A DNA stretch of 64,000 nt from Sporosarcina sp. Marseille-Q4063 (GTDB lineage Bacteria; Bacillota; Bacilli; Bacillales_A; Planococcaceae): assembly GCF_018309085.1 (NCBI RefSeq), contig NZ_CP070502.1:434001-498000 (forward strand), read 5' to 3'. The notes under the pieces were generated by a model. The model saw only the letters and a list, made by a program, of their open reading frames with translations, ran no database searches and had not been told where the DNA came from. This document shows positions 1 to 8,407 of this stretch, in pieces (position 1 is the first letter of the stretch; every line of letters begins with the position of its first letter). The position numbers and the translations under genes are program-made.

Positions 1-222
1 ACGGAAGTCTTGCAAGTTTTACGTCATATTAAAGAAACTTTGGGTGTCACAATTGTTATTGTCACACATGAAATGGATGTCGTGAAAAGTATTTGCGAAC
101 ATGTTTCAATTATGAAAGATGGACAAATTGTCGATAGTTTCGCAATTGAACCGCAAGGCCTAAATGAGGATGAAGATCATTACATAGAAGACTTAAAAAG
201 AATCGCGGTGGTTAAACCTTAA
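1..222 (+). CDS. metN: Methionine-type ABC importer ATPase, 3' end only
   Basis: This is the last 73 codons of an ABC ATPase whose 5' part lies outside the window. The H-loop stretch IVIVTHEMDVV and the following D-loop-distal part are visible. By family knowledge it would energise uptake of D/L-methionine with MetI and MetQ at the inner face of the membrane. It stops about 45 residues after the H-loop His, so the C-terminal NIL (methionine-sensing) domain of classic MetN is absent. Its TAA overlaps the ATG of the next gene by one base, indicating translational coupling. Methionine specificity is inferred from the permease and the binding protein. Confidence 0.85.
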   Translation, partial: TEVLQVLRHIKETLGVTIVIVTHEMDVVKSICEHVSIMKDGQIVDSFAIEPQGLNEDEDHYIEDLKRIAVVKP

Positions 223-884
223 TGGATAAAATCATCGAGTATCAATCAGAGATTTGGCTATCTATCGGACAAACTTTTGTTATGGTCGGAATCTCGATTC
301 TTGCGGCCGTTCTGGTAGGATTACCTTTAGGTACATATCTTTATCTAAGCAGACAAGGTAATTTGTATGAAAATAAATTATTATTTTCAATTCTGGATAC
401 GTTTGTGAACATCGTACGTTCATTTCCATTTCTGCTGCTCGTCGTATTTCTAATTCCATTCACTCGTTTTGTCATTGGAACGGCATTAGGCACCATGGCA
501 GCAACCGTACCTTTGTCCATCATTTCCGTCGCTTATTACGCACGGTTGGTTGAACAATCGCTACTGGATGTTCCAAAAGGGATTATCGAAGCGGCGATTT
601 CTATGGGTGCATCTAAAGTGCAAGTGATTTTTAAATTCCTTTATCGAGAAGCGAGATCGGGTCTTATTTTCGGTTTAACTACAGCAACGATTAGTTTTAT
701 TTCATATTCCACTGTCATGGGAATTGTCGGCGGTGGCGGTGTCGGCGACTTTGCAATTAAATACGGTTATCAACGTTTTGAAACCGAACTCATGACTTTT
801 ACTATAATAATCATGATAATTCTCGTTCAAGCTATTCAAATTATCGGTACTAAAGCTTCAAAAAAACTAGATAAGAGATCGTAA
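222..884 (+). CDS. metI: Methionine-type ABC importer permease
   Basis: A 220-residue integral membrane permease of the MetI family, with about five hydrophobic segments. The ATPase-contacting loop (EAA-like, around EAAISMGASKVQVI) lies in the second half. It forms the channel of the importer with the ATPase before it and lipoprotein MetQ after it. Length matches MetI of Bacillus. The gene starts inside the stop of metN and is followed 17 bases later by metQ with a GGAG site, so the three genes form one operon. No upstream control element can be seen because the operon start is outside the window. Confidence 0.92.
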   Translation: MDKIIEYQSEIWLSIGQTFVMVGISILAAVLVGLPLGTYLYLSRQGNLYENKLLFSILDTFVNIVRSFPFLLLVVFLIPFTRFVIGTALGTMAATVPLSIISVAYYARLVEQSLLDVPKGIIEAAISMGASKVQVIFKFLYREARSGLIFGLTTATISFISYSTVMGIVGGGGVGDFAIKYGYQRFETELMTFTIIIMIILVQAIQIIGTKASKKLDKRS

Positions 885-901
885 AAAGGAGATTTTTATT
901 A

Positions 902-1720
902 ATGAAAAAATTAATAGCGCTTTTATTTGCTACTGTTCTCGTGCTTGCTGCATGCGGAACAAGTAAGGAAACAAAAGAAAATTCAACTGAACAAACTGAA
1001 AAAGAAACGAAAATTCGTGTTGCCTCTCTAATTCCACCCATGACCGATATGCTGGAAATCGCAAAACCATTACTTAAGGAAGACGGCATTGACATGGAAA
1101 TCGTTGTTCTCTCTGATAACGTACAGCCGAATAGTGCCTTGGCAAATAAAGAAGTAGATGCAAACTTTTTCCAACATCCTCCTTATATGGAACAATTCAA
1201 TGAGGCTAACGATTCGAACTTAGTCGTAATCCAACACGTTTATCATGCGATTTTAGGGGCCTATTCAAACAAATACGACAGTGTTGACGAGTTGCCGGAA
1301 GGCGCAAAAGTAGCCATTCCTAATGACTCTTCGAATATGGCTCGTTCCTTGCAATTGATTGAAAAAGGTGGATTAATTAAACTGAAAGATGGCGTCGGGC
1401 TTGAGGCAAGAGTAAAAGACATCGTAGAAAATCCAAAAAACCTTGATTTCGTCGAAGTCGATTTGTTAATGCTAGCAAGGTCAATGGATGATGTCGACCT
1501 AGTGACGATGCTTCCTGCATATGCAAAAGACCTTGGATTGACACCAGTGAACGATTCACTAATTGACGAAGGCGAATCAGCATTCCCTATCTCACTTATT
1601 GCTCGCGAAGACAATAAAGATTCCGAAGCAATCAAAAAATTGGCTGAACATTTATCTGGACCAGAAGTGCGAGCATTTTTAGAAGAGAACTTCTCCGACA
1701 TCGCATTCCCAGCATTTTAA
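902..1720 (+). CDS. metQ: Methionine-binding lipoprotein of the ABC importer
   Basis: A 272-residue NlpA/MetQ-family solute-binding protein. It has a lipoprotein signal peptide with lipobox LAAC (Cys about residue 18), so it should be anchored to the outer face of the membrane. Family features seen include the N-terminal IRVASLIPPMTDMLEI strand and the VDANFFQHPPYME and AIPNDSSNMARSL regions that line the ligand cleft. It delivers methionine, or a related amino acid, to MetI. Last gene of the operon, ending in a strong terminator. The substrate is assigned by family and not proven. Confidence 0.92.
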   Translation: MKKLIALLFATVLVLAACGTSKETKENSTEQTEKETKIRVASLIPPMTDMLEIAKPLLKEDGIDMEIVVLSDNVQPNSALANKEVDANFFQHPPYMEQFNEANDSNLVVIQHVYHAILGAYSNKYDSVDELPEGAKVAIPNDSSNMARSLQLIEKGGLIKLKDGVGLEARVKDIVENPKNLDFVEVDLLMLARSMDDVDLVTMLPAYAKDLGLTPVNDSLIDEGESAFPISLIAREDNKDSEAIKKLAEHLSGPEVRAFLEENFSDIAFPAF

Positions 1721-1750
1721 TCAACTATTGACTTTTAGCTTTATATAATA

Positions 1751-1791
1751 AGTACAGGAGGAATTCACAAAAATTCCTTCTGTACTTTTTT
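1751..1791 (+). terminator. Terminator of the metNIQ operon
   Basis: A 15-bp stem, AGTACAGGAGGAATT paired with AATTCCTTCTGTACT (one G-U), with a 6-base loop followed by a T tract. Confidence 0.95.
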
Positions 1792-1815
1792 ATTCGTATA
1801 TAAATGACCACCTTG

Positions 1816-1896
1816 TGAAAGTTCACTCTCCCTCTTTTTCACTAAAGTGCAACAGCGAACGAGGAGGCTCATCGTCCGCCCGGAATGGAAATCAAC
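1816..1896 (+). repeat. Dispersed repeat family A, copy 1 (partial)
   Basis: A degenerate copy of a repeat also found near 17,630, 33,900 and 47,800. The right end (GGAGGCTCATCGTCCGCC ... GGAAATCAAC) is clear, and the GTTGATT left end is missing. It fills most of the gap between metQ and yunC. No gene is visible in the rest of that gap. Confidence 0.6.
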
Positions 1897-2008
1897 GGGT
1901 CATAGATAGGAAAAAGAATACCTGAATAAGGATTTGTTCAAGTACTTACCTTTTTATCACGATTCCCCCTTGCTTCACATATCGTGTATGGAAAAGGAGT
2001 GATGAAAT

Positions 2009-2311
2009 TTGATGAGTTTACAACCCGTGACTATCGAAGGTCAAGTATTTCTGGCAATTTCAGTTGTATTGCCAAAAACTAACTTACTAGTCGTAACGAA
2101 TGACAATGGATATATTATGTGCGGGGCTCTAGATGTTGCTCTATTAAACGAAAAGTTAGCTGATCGGAAAGTCATTGCCGGTCGAGCAGTCGGAGTAAAA
2201 ACAATTGATCAACTTCTTGACGCACCACTTGAATCCGTCACTTATGAAGCCGAAAATCTGGGGATTAATAGAGGAATGATCGGCAGAGAAGCACTATTGA
2301 AAATGGTGTAA
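2009..2311 (+). CDS. yunC: YunC-like DUF1805 protein
   Basis: A 100-residue soluble protein matching Bacillus YunC (DUF1805) along its length, including the conserved GYIMCGALDVALLNEKLADR and AGRAVGVKTIDQLLDAPLE blocks. The biochemical function of the family is not established. The start is taken as TTG at 2009, 9 bases after GGAG; ATG at 2012 is also possible. Single gene with its own terminator. Confidence 0.88.
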   Translation: MMSLQPVTIEGQVFLAISVVLPKTNLLVVTNDNGYIMCGALDVALLNEKLADRKVIAGRAVGVKTIDQLLDAPLESVTYEAENLGINRGMIGREALLKMV

Positions 2312-2322
2312 TAAAACAAAAA

Positions 2323-2369
2323 TGCCAAACAACTTACCTTTATAAGAGGAAAAGTTGCTTGGCACTTCT
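2323..2369. terminator. Bidirectional terminator between yunC and a convergent lipoprotein gene
   Basis: A 13-bp stem, TGCCAAACAACTT with AAGTTGCTTGGCA (one mismatch), A-rich on the left and T-rich on the right. It can serve the two convergent genes. Confidence 0.85.
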
Positions 2370-2373
2370 TTAT

Positions 2374-2703
2374 TCACTCTGATTCTTCCATCGTTTCTGT
2401 CAGACCGCCAACAGTTTTAAGTGCTACCGCTATCGGAACATATGATGCGTTCTCTTCCGCATAAACCTTATCCAGTGCATCGACATAAAAATCCTCATCT
2501 TCAGAAATGATAATTCCATTATCGGCTAGATATTTTAATCCCTTTTCCACAGTTCCCCGCTTCTGTTTCTTTGAATACTCATTCCACTCATAGCCGCTCA
2601 CTTCTTCTTCGAACGGGTCTACACCATTGCTTGAAGAATCAATGCACCCCACTAAAATAATTGAAGATAAAATTAATGTTACAAAAAATAAATTCTTTTT
2701 CAA
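2374..2703 (-). CDS. Small putative lipoprotein, function unknown
   Basis: A 109-residue protein with a signal peptide and lipobox LVGC (Cys about residue 20), then an acidic soluble part containing KRGTVEKGLKYLADNG. I do not recognise the family. The start is taken as TTG at 2703, 8 bases downstream of GGAG. Upstream in-frame ATG and GTG codons overlap that site and are less likely. It converges on yunC and shares its terminator. Probably an exported, membrane-anchored protein. Confidence 0.7.
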   Translation of the reverse strand: MKKNLFFVTLILSSIILVGCIDSSSNGVDPFEEEVSGYEWNEYSKKQKRGTVEKGLKYLADNGIIISEDEDFYVDALDKVYAEENASYVPIAVALKTVGGLTETMEESE

Positions 2704-2734
2704 CACCATCACTCCAATAAGTGTCCTTCCACTT

Positions 2735-3276
2735 TTATATTTTTGCGACCCGGATATTACTGATCATTAAATAAGCAAGTATAGATAAGATGAAAATAAA
2801 TGAGTTAGCCGATATGTATGGATACAAGAAATAACTAAGGGCTGCTACAACACCAGCTGCAGTTATAGGTACATCATAAAAATTACCATCGAACTCCCTG
2901 ACATTAAATCTGGCCAATCTAACTGCTCCAGCTAAAATATAAGTGATTGTTACCAAAACACCGACCCAAAGCGTTTCATGCAATACCGTGCCGTATATTA
3001 ATAATGCTGGCGCAATACCGAATGACCGAATGATACAAGGTCGCATAATGAATCCAGTTCTTTTCCAAAATCGGATTCAGAATTAAAATGACGAGCGCAC
3101 ATGCTGACAAAACGATCGAATAATGCTGCCCAAAAAATAAATGTTGCACTTAAATTACCATGACCTTTAAATATAAGTATAATAGAAAGTATGCCAAAAC
3201 TAAGATTCATTAATGTAATCATATTTGCCAATTAAGCTTTTATTCTAGAAGCATAAATATTTTTCGCTAAAAACAT
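2735..3276 (-). pseudogene. pssA: Broken phosphatidylserine synthase (PssA)
   Basis: A CDP-alcohol phosphatidyltransferase that would join CDP-diacylglycerol and serine in the membrane. At least three lesions are visible. (1) A TAA at 3232-3234 interrupts an otherwise continuous N-terminus that runs MFLAKNIYASRIKA-stop-LANMITLMNLSFG. (2) The catalytic D-G of the DGxxAR motif reads VS (DRFVSMCAR, followed by the intact SDFGKELDS). (3) An 8-bp tandem duplication (ACCGAATG at 3017-3024 and 3025-3032) shifts the frame after DLVSFG; the downstream frame resumes as IAPALLIYG. Independent damage of this kind argues against sequencing error. It is divergent from the equally broken psd. Confidence 0.9.
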
Positions 3277-3334
3277 AGCATCACCGCTCTCACTCGTAAT
3301 ACTTAAAATTATATAGGGAAAATGAGGAAATGTC

Positions 3335-4094
3335 ATGAAAACATTTCGGCTTTTTTTCGAACTTACGGGAAATCCGACATCATCAATGCTTTTAAAATCC
3401 TTTACCCAATCTAAAATGAGTCGATTGCTTATTCGACCATTCGCCACTACATATCAAATTAATCAAGATGAAATGGAATATCCACTTGCACAGTATAAAA
3501 GTTTGCAGGATTTATTTACACGTAATTTAAAAGTGGGTGCGAGGTCAATAGATTCAACGCCAAACACGCTCATTTCTCCTGTCGATGGTTGTATAAGCGC
3601 TGTTGGAAAGGTCTACGAAAATCATACATTTATGATTAAAAATCAATCATATAGTCTAACTAAAATCTTTGGAGACATTAAAAAAGCTGCGACTTATAAA
3701 AATGGAAGATTTTTCATATTATACCTCTCCCCTAGTCATTATCATCTCGGGTACAGTTATTTCGCGATACGCACTGGGGTCAATTTCATACCCTGTAAAT
3801 AATTTAGGTTTATGTTTTGGGAAAAGTCCTTTTTCGACAAATCATCGTTTATTCTCAGAACTGCAAACTGAATTTGGTAAAGTTGCTATCGTTAAAGTTG
3901 GCGCACTTAATGTCAATAGTATTCATCTACGTAGTTCTTCAAAAGAATGTATGAAAGGGGCTGAATTCGGCCATTTCTCTTTTGGTTCTACCGTTATTTT
4001 GTTTTTAGAAAATAATTATCTATTTACCGCGTCTGTTATTAAGAATAGCGAAATAAAGGTTGGACAACCCCTTGGCAAATGGGTAATGCGATGA
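3335..4094 (+). pseudogene. psd: Broken phosphatidylserine decarboxylase (Psd)
   Basis: Would convert phosphatidylserine to phosphatidylethanolamine through a pyruvoyl enzyme made by self-cleavage. The N-terminal frame runs to YLSPSHYH near 3745. The C-terminal part (SGTVISRYALGSISYPVN ... VVKVGALNVNSIH-like block, then FSFGST with the cleavage Ser) continues in another frame to 4094. Against the family pattern HYHRIHSPVSG, about six residues are missing and one base remains, so a net 17-nt deletion explains the frameshift and removes a conserved His region. Good ribosome site (GAGG before ATG 3335). Confidence 0.88.
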
Positions 4095-4111
4095 TTTGGG
4101 ATTAATAAACT

Positions 4112-4157
4112 AAAGCCAGCTTGATGCTCTTTTAAGCGCATCAAGCTGGCTTTTTTA
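4112..4157 (+). terminator. Terminator after psd
   Basis: A perfect 16-bp stem, AAAGCCAGCTTGATGC with GCATCAAGCTGGCTTT, then a T run. The signal survives although the gene before it is broken. Confidence 0.95.
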
Positions 4158-4266
4158 TTTCTAATTTAAGAAGTGATTGTATTCTCTTTAGTAATCCCAT
4201 CTGCCACAATGCCCTGACACCTAAAAAAGAGGTTGTACATATATTGGATATAAGGAGGTGTTTTAA

Positions 4267-4482
4267 ATGTCCAGTAACTGTGATAAAAGGTGTGTGTCTA
4301 TTTACTTTTTTGCCATCCTTGCGGCATATGCTATTTTGGGCTTGTTGATTTTTGTACCAGGCCTTCTGGTTGGCGCTTCAACATTATTGTTAATCGGGAT
4401 TGTTCTCGTTGTTATTGTTGTCCTCCTCTTTGCGGCAGCAATAATTTTAAAAGCGCTATCCAAGCTTTTTCACAAGTATTAG
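4267..4482 (+). CDS. Small two-helix membrane protein
   Basis: A 71-residue protein made of two hydrophobic helices (about residues 11-33 and 35-60) with a Cys- and Lys-containing N-terminus and a basic C-terminus. I do not recognise a family. A very strong ribosome site (AAGGAGGTG, 4251-4259) precedes ATG 4267. It stands alone, with its own terminator. Function unknown. Confidence 0.75.
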   Translation: MSSNCDKRCVSIYFFAILAAYAILGLLIFVPGLLVGASTLLLIGIVLVVIVVLLFAAAIILKALSKLFHKY

Positions 4483-4527
4483 AATCTAACTTGTTTGACT
4501 TGGAATAAACTTTCTAAGTAAGTTATT

Positions 4528-4563
4528 AACCTTTCCATAACATTATGGAGAGGTTACTTTTTG
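4528..4563 (+). terminator. Terminator after the small membrane protein
   Basis: Stem AACCTTTCCAT with ATGGAGAGGTT (G-U pair), followed by ACTTTTT. Confidence 0.8.
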
Positions 4564-4651
4564 GAATAATGTAGTTTCCTTGTTTAGTTCAAAGCTTTAG
4601 GGGAAATTAAGTAAAAATAGTTGGATTTCATTGCTGAAAGGATTAAAGCCT

Positions 4652-6109
4652 ATGACAGAAAAAATAATAACGTCACCACTAACTATTAATCAATCCCATC
4701 TTTCATTTATTCTGCCTTTGGGATACGATACTAAAAGAAAATCTGAGTTTGCTCGTTCACTTGAAAAAAATGGATTTTCATTTTTTCAACTTGAGAATAA
4801 TTCATTGGACGACGACATTTATGGTAAAGATATTTTTGTCAATCACAAAGAGCTTGATCAGTACTTTCTTCCATATGTGGAGCATAATCTTTTTCCTGTA
4901 ACCTTGAAGAACAAGGGATTCCATCGATTTACAACATCTGTTATGAGATCTTTTTATTTTAACATACGAAATAATACGACTCCATTTACGATTCGAAGCC
5001 TGGATGTTATTTTAAGTCCTTTCGGCATAGTTTTATTGACAATTAGAGTTGATTTGAACCAAAAGGAATTGGATCTATCAGATGTTCTCGATTTCATGCA
5101 TCATTTCAGAACCATTGAATCCAAGTTGAAAGAAGAGCGCGGGGCTAAAGTTATCCTCCCTTCTACTGGGCGTTCTATGTCTGTCCATGATTTGATATTT
5201 GAAGAACTCTGCCCGTTTCTGGAAAAGTTCATTTTGCATGATGAGAAGCTGAGCGGGTACTTTGGATCTTTACCCTATTATAAAGACGAAAGAATGTACG
5301 CATCTGCTTTTCTGTTCTGTGAGGAAGGATCAGCTATTACAAATGAGCAATTATATCGTATGGGGTCCGTCGATGGAAAATTACCGAATGAATCAACTTT
5401 CATTTCTGCAAATAATCCTGATTATATAAAGCGCACGCTTAAACAGACCCTACATGATAGATGGGCGCCGAATGAATACATTGTCGTAACGGACCACGCA
5501 TTTATTACCGTAACGAATAATTCACCCAAAAAAATGGAAAGAGAACTTTCTCAATATATGGGGACGCATTACTATAATCTCCTTCTCCATTATTTCTATA
5601 AAATCATTTTGCTGCGCGTGTCATTTGAATACAGTAAAATTAATTGGGAAAAAGATGAGGAATATGTCAAATCACTTATCAAGCTCATTACATTATTTTC
5701 TTCATTATATTATTATCAAGAAGTGAGTACTCGTTCTGAAGGTAATGAGCTATCAAAGCTGATTCGCCGTTCATTTAATATTGAAACGCTTTTCAAAGAA
5801 GTAAACAACACTTTAAATGAATTATATAAAAGTCAGGAAAATAACGCATCCGATAGAATGAATATGCTTCTATTTATTTTGACCGTTTTTACAGTTGTAT
5901 CAGGAATTTATGGGATGAATCTTGTGATTAAAGACTGGGAATCCCCTACTGGCTGGAAAGCATTTTCATCCTATACAATTTTCGAATGGGTTTCGTTAAT
6001 TACAGCAGTTAGCGGAATTGTTCTTTCGGGCTTTTTAATATTCTCCACTGTTCGCAAATTAGTCGTAAATAAAATACGTAAAAAGAAATCCGATAACCAT
6101 TTTGGATGA
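4652..6109 (+). CDS. CorA-like (GMN-motif) membrane protein with a long cytosolic domain
   Basis: A 485-residue protein. The last 80 residues hold two membrane helices with SGIYGMN at the end of the first (GMN at about residues 421-423), the signature of the CorA/2-TM-GxN cation-channel superfamily. The roughly 390-residue N-terminal part is soluble and does not look like ordinary CorA, so the family link rests on the pore segment. ATG 4652 is chosen because AAAGGA lies 9 bases upstream; an in-frame TTG at 4631 has no such site. By family it could carry Mg2+ or another divalent ion. Single gene between two terminators. Confidence 0.7.
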   Translation: MTEKIITSPLTINQSHLSFILPLGYDTKRKSEFARSLEKNGFSFFQLENNSLDDDIYGKDIFVNHKELDQYFLPYVEHNLFPVTLKNKGFHRFTTSVMRSFYFNIRNNTTPFTIRSLDVILSPFGIVLLTIRVDLNQKELDLSDVLDFMHHFRTIESKLKEERGAKVILPSTGRSMSVHDLIFEELCPFLEKFILHDEKLSGYFGSLPYYKDERMYASAFLFCEEGSAITNEQLYRMGSVDGKLPNESTFISANNPDYIKRTLKQTLHDRWAPNEYIVVTDHAFITVTNNSPKKMERELSQYMGTHYYNLLLHYFYKIILLRVSFEYSKINWEKDEEYVKSLIKLITLFSSLYYYQEVSTRSEGNELSKLIRRSFNIETLFKEVNNTLNELYKSQENNASDRMNMLLFILTVFTVVSGIYGMNLVIKDWESPTGWKAFSSYTIFEWVSLITAVSGIVLSGFLIFSTVRKLVVNKIRKKKSDNHFG

Positions 6110-6142
6110 ATGCCTTGGTACAAAAACTAAATTAAACACTCT

Positions 6143-6182
6143 AAAAGAGTCCAAATTCACATATGAAATTGGACTCTTTTCG
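6143..6182 (+). terminator. Terminator of the CorA-like gene
   Basis: Stem AAAAGAGTCCAAATT with AATTGGACTCTTTT and a short loop, T-rich end. Confidence 0.9.
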
Positions 6183-6284
6183 TCTATTTATCAAGGTTTA
6201 TAAATGAAAAACAGATGAAGAAACGTTTATCAGAATAGAATGAATATTTATGATATACTACTACTATATTTAGGGGGGAGTATT

Positions 6285-6557
6285 ATGAATCATGCAGAAT
6301 TTGTTGACCCGTTTCTGATGCAGCTAGTTATCATTCCTATTGTTGTTATTGGATTAGGTGTTTTAATGTCCGTCATCACCAAAAAAGTATTTGTTGGACC
6401 GATTGTGACGCTAGTTCTTAATCTTATATATGAAGTATGGCACTTTAAAAAGTATTATCCTGATTTAGAATTACAAGTGTCTTCCTGGAACATTATTTTC
6501 CCTATAATTTCTTTAATGATTTCTTGGTCAGCAGTTAAGATAATCAAAAAAGGATAA
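6285..6557 (+). CDS. Small membrane protein, DUF2651-like
   Basis: A 90-residue protein with about three hydrophobic segments. The stretch ITKKVFVGPIVTLVLN resembles the DUF2651 family of small Bacillus membrane proteins, whose function is unknown. ATG 6285 follows a G-rich ribosome site (AGGGGGGAG). An upstream in-frame start at 6240 lacks a site. Own terminator. Confidence 0.6.
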   Translation: MNHAEFVDPFLMQLVIIPIVVIGLGVLMSVITKKVFVGPIVTLVLNLIYEVWHFKKYYPDLELQVSSWNIIFPIISLMISWSAVKIIKKG

Positions 6558-6562
6558 AATTA

Positions 6563-6588
6563 GACTCCTAATTATAGGAGTCTTTTAA
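6563..6588. terminator. Terminator, probably shared by convergent genes
   Basis: Stem GACTCCTA with TAGGAGTC followed by TTTT. It lies between the DUF2651-like gene and the 3' end of the helicase operon. Confidence 0.75.
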
Positions 6589-6634
6589 AGGGTTACCTTG
6601 ATCCGGGAAAGCGTTTTGCTGATAGAACTCAATA

Positions 6635-7624
6635 TCACTCATGATAGTTTTCATAAAAGTTCTTTGCTTCCTCTTTCATTTGACTCACCAAAGTTTCAGG
6701 GTGAATCACTTTCACGCGATGGCCAAAACGCATCAACCATTGGACAAGCCCATCACTCATAATCGCTCGCGTTTTCAAAACAAAAGAATCGGGGCCCTTC
6801 GCCTGAATATTTGCATCGGTTCCGAATCGATCAATCACTACATTGATAAGCTTATTCGAAAACACCGCTTCAAGTGAAAGTGGTTCGCCGCCGAACATAT
6901 GAAACATTTTTGAAACATGATCTTGCAGATTGAAATCTGGATCTGGCACGAAGTTTTCATCTGTGACTTGAACTGAACGCATTCTGTCAACGCGATATTG
7001 GCGAATCTCGCCTTCAGTAATATATTCTCCTATCAAATAATAACGATCGCTATTCCACACAAGTCCATACGGTTTGACTAAATATTTATTCTCATTGTTG
7101 CTTAAATGGAATTCCAAATCCGTTCCGTAACGACCATATTGGAAAGCAATAATTTTCCGATCTTGAATCCCAGTGTGCAATTGGGCAACAACTTTTGTAA
7201 CTTCCGCTAAATCATATTTAGCGTCGTTCACGACGTAAAGTTCATTGTTTAATTGTTTAGCCAATCGATTACTTGTTAGTTTTCTGATTTTCATTAATAA
7301 ACGATTGGTTTCCGATTGCGGGATGAATTTAGCTGCGCTAATTGCATCCATCAGCAGCCGAAGCTCATGAATTTCAAATAACCGTCCATCGTAATGGTAA
7401 TGTTTTTGCATACCGACTTTCTCTTGAACCGATAAGATTGGATATATAAAAGAATCTTCGAGTGCCAGCAAATCCTCTCTAACCGTACCGACGCCTACAT
7501 TGGAATGTTCGGGTAACATTGCATGAATTTCATGGAGTGTTTTCATATCCTCTTCGTCAGTATTTTTTTCGAGGATTGAGATGACTTCAAGTAGCCTCTC
7601 TCGAGCGCTTATTGGTTTTTCCAT
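6635..7624 (-). CDS. WYL-domain transcriptional regulator (third gene of helicase operon)
   Basis: A 329-residue protein. The N-terminal 80 residues resemble a DeoR/HTH_11-type DNA-binding region (LLEVISILEKN ... VREDLLALED). Residues about 150-230 form a WYL ligand-binding domain (RKIIAFQYGRYG ... YLVKPYGLVWNSDRYYLIGEY ... YRVDRMRSVQV), followed by the C-terminal WCX extension. WYL proteins bind nucleic acids or nucleotides and often control defence loci; a regulatory role here is inferred. It lies 15 bases after the winged-helix gene, as the last gene of a three-gene operon. Confidence 0.85.
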   Translation of the reverse strand: MEKPISARERLLEVISILEKNTDEEDMKTLHEIHAMLPEHSNVGVGTVREDLLALEDSFIYPILSVQEKVGMQKHYHYDGRLFEIHELRLLMDAISAAKFIPQSETNRLLMKIRKLTSNRLAKQLNNELYVVNDAKYDLAEVTKVVAQLHTGIQDRKIIAFQYGRYGTDLEFHLSNNENKYLVKPYGLVWNSDRYYLIGEYITEGEIRQYRVDRMRSVQVTDENFVPDPDFNLQDHVSKMFHMFGGEPLSLEAVFSNKLINVVIDRFGTDANIQAKGPDSFVLKTRAIMSDGLVQWLMRFGHRVKVIHPETLVSQMKEEAKNFYENYHE

Positions 7625-7639
7625 CTTCTACAATCCTTT

Positions 7640-8407
7640 CTATGACTCTTTTTGTTTATCTATATAAGTGAAGCGCCATTTCTTTCGTTCTTTTTCATTT
7701 AATTGGGATTCTATTGTATCATCCCAATGCCCTAACAGCGTATTCCAGACACGTGCGTAGATTGTATCTTCTTCTTTATTATATAAGCGAAATTCAATAC
7801 AAAACACTGACATATCTTTCACAACGGATGTAGACTCAATAGCCGTTACAACAGTTTGGACAGTTTCATTGCCAGGTTCAATTCCCGCATCTTGTATGGC
7901 CTTAAACAATTCAACTTCTTCAAGATAAGCGACTTCCCACTCAGGAAAATCATCCTGATAACGATAAACATCCTTTGGAGAAAAACGATAGTCAATTTCT
8001 CCTTGTAGAAAGGATTGATGACTAGGACTATAAATACGTTCTACTGCATCTGTTTCTGGTTCATGCTCATAAATGCCCGTTTCAAGTTGCTGCATACCTT
8101 TATCAGTTAATGCAAAACCCTCTCCATTTTTTTCGATCATGCGAGACCTAAGCATCTTGTCAATCAAGTCTTGGATAAATAAGGGTTCGACCAGTAGAAT
8201 CTTCCCTAGTTCATCTATCGTAGCACGATTAGTCTTTTGAAAAGTAAGTAACATCATCTTCATAAGAATATCCATTTTTGTTCGTGAAACTGTCTCGAAG
8301 TTAATCGAGATGAGTTGGACAGGCAGTGCCCATGAATCAGAATCCAAAACCCGCACGTTGAAATCCTGTTGGAGTTCTTTTGTTAAGCGATTCTTCAAGT
8401 CTTCCAA
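7640..8407 (-). CDS. Winged-helix-like partner protein of the SF1 helicase, family not recognised
   Basis: A 255-residue soluble protein. Residues about 48-110 (MMLLTFQKTNRATIDELGKI ... DLIDKMLRSRMIEKNGEGFALTDKGMQQLE) have the helix-helix-helix-wing pattern of a winged helix. The rest is acidic and rich in aromatic residues (ARVWNTLLGHWDD). I do not recognise the whole protein and see no catalytic motif. Its start overlaps the end of the helicase gene by 13 bases, so synthesis is probably coupled and it is likely an accessory subunit. Confidence 0.7.
   Translation of the reverse strand: MEDLKNRLTKELQQDFNVRVLDSDSWALPVQLISINFETVSRTKMDILMKMMLLTFQKTNRATIDELGKILLVEPLFIQDLIDKMLRSRMIEKNGEGFALTDKGMQQLETGIYEHEPETDAVERIYSPSHQSFLQGEIDYRFSPKDVYRYQDDFPEWEVAYLEEVELFKAIQDAGIEPGNETVQTVVTAIESTSVVKDMSVFCIEFRLYNKEEDTIYARVWNTLLGHWDDTIESQLNEKERKKWRFTYIDKQKES

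Noticed and set aside
1261..1701. Long minus-strand open frame inside metQ
   Set aside because: It is the shadow of metQ, with no ribosome site and composition fixed by the plus-strand codons. The same applies to many open frames opposite aspS, secDF, recJ and obg.
2735..4094. Sequencing error as the cause of the pssA and psd frameshifts
   Set aside because: An 8-bp duplication, a 17-nt deletion, a nonsense codon and an active-site replacement are not typical base-call errors and all affect one pathway.
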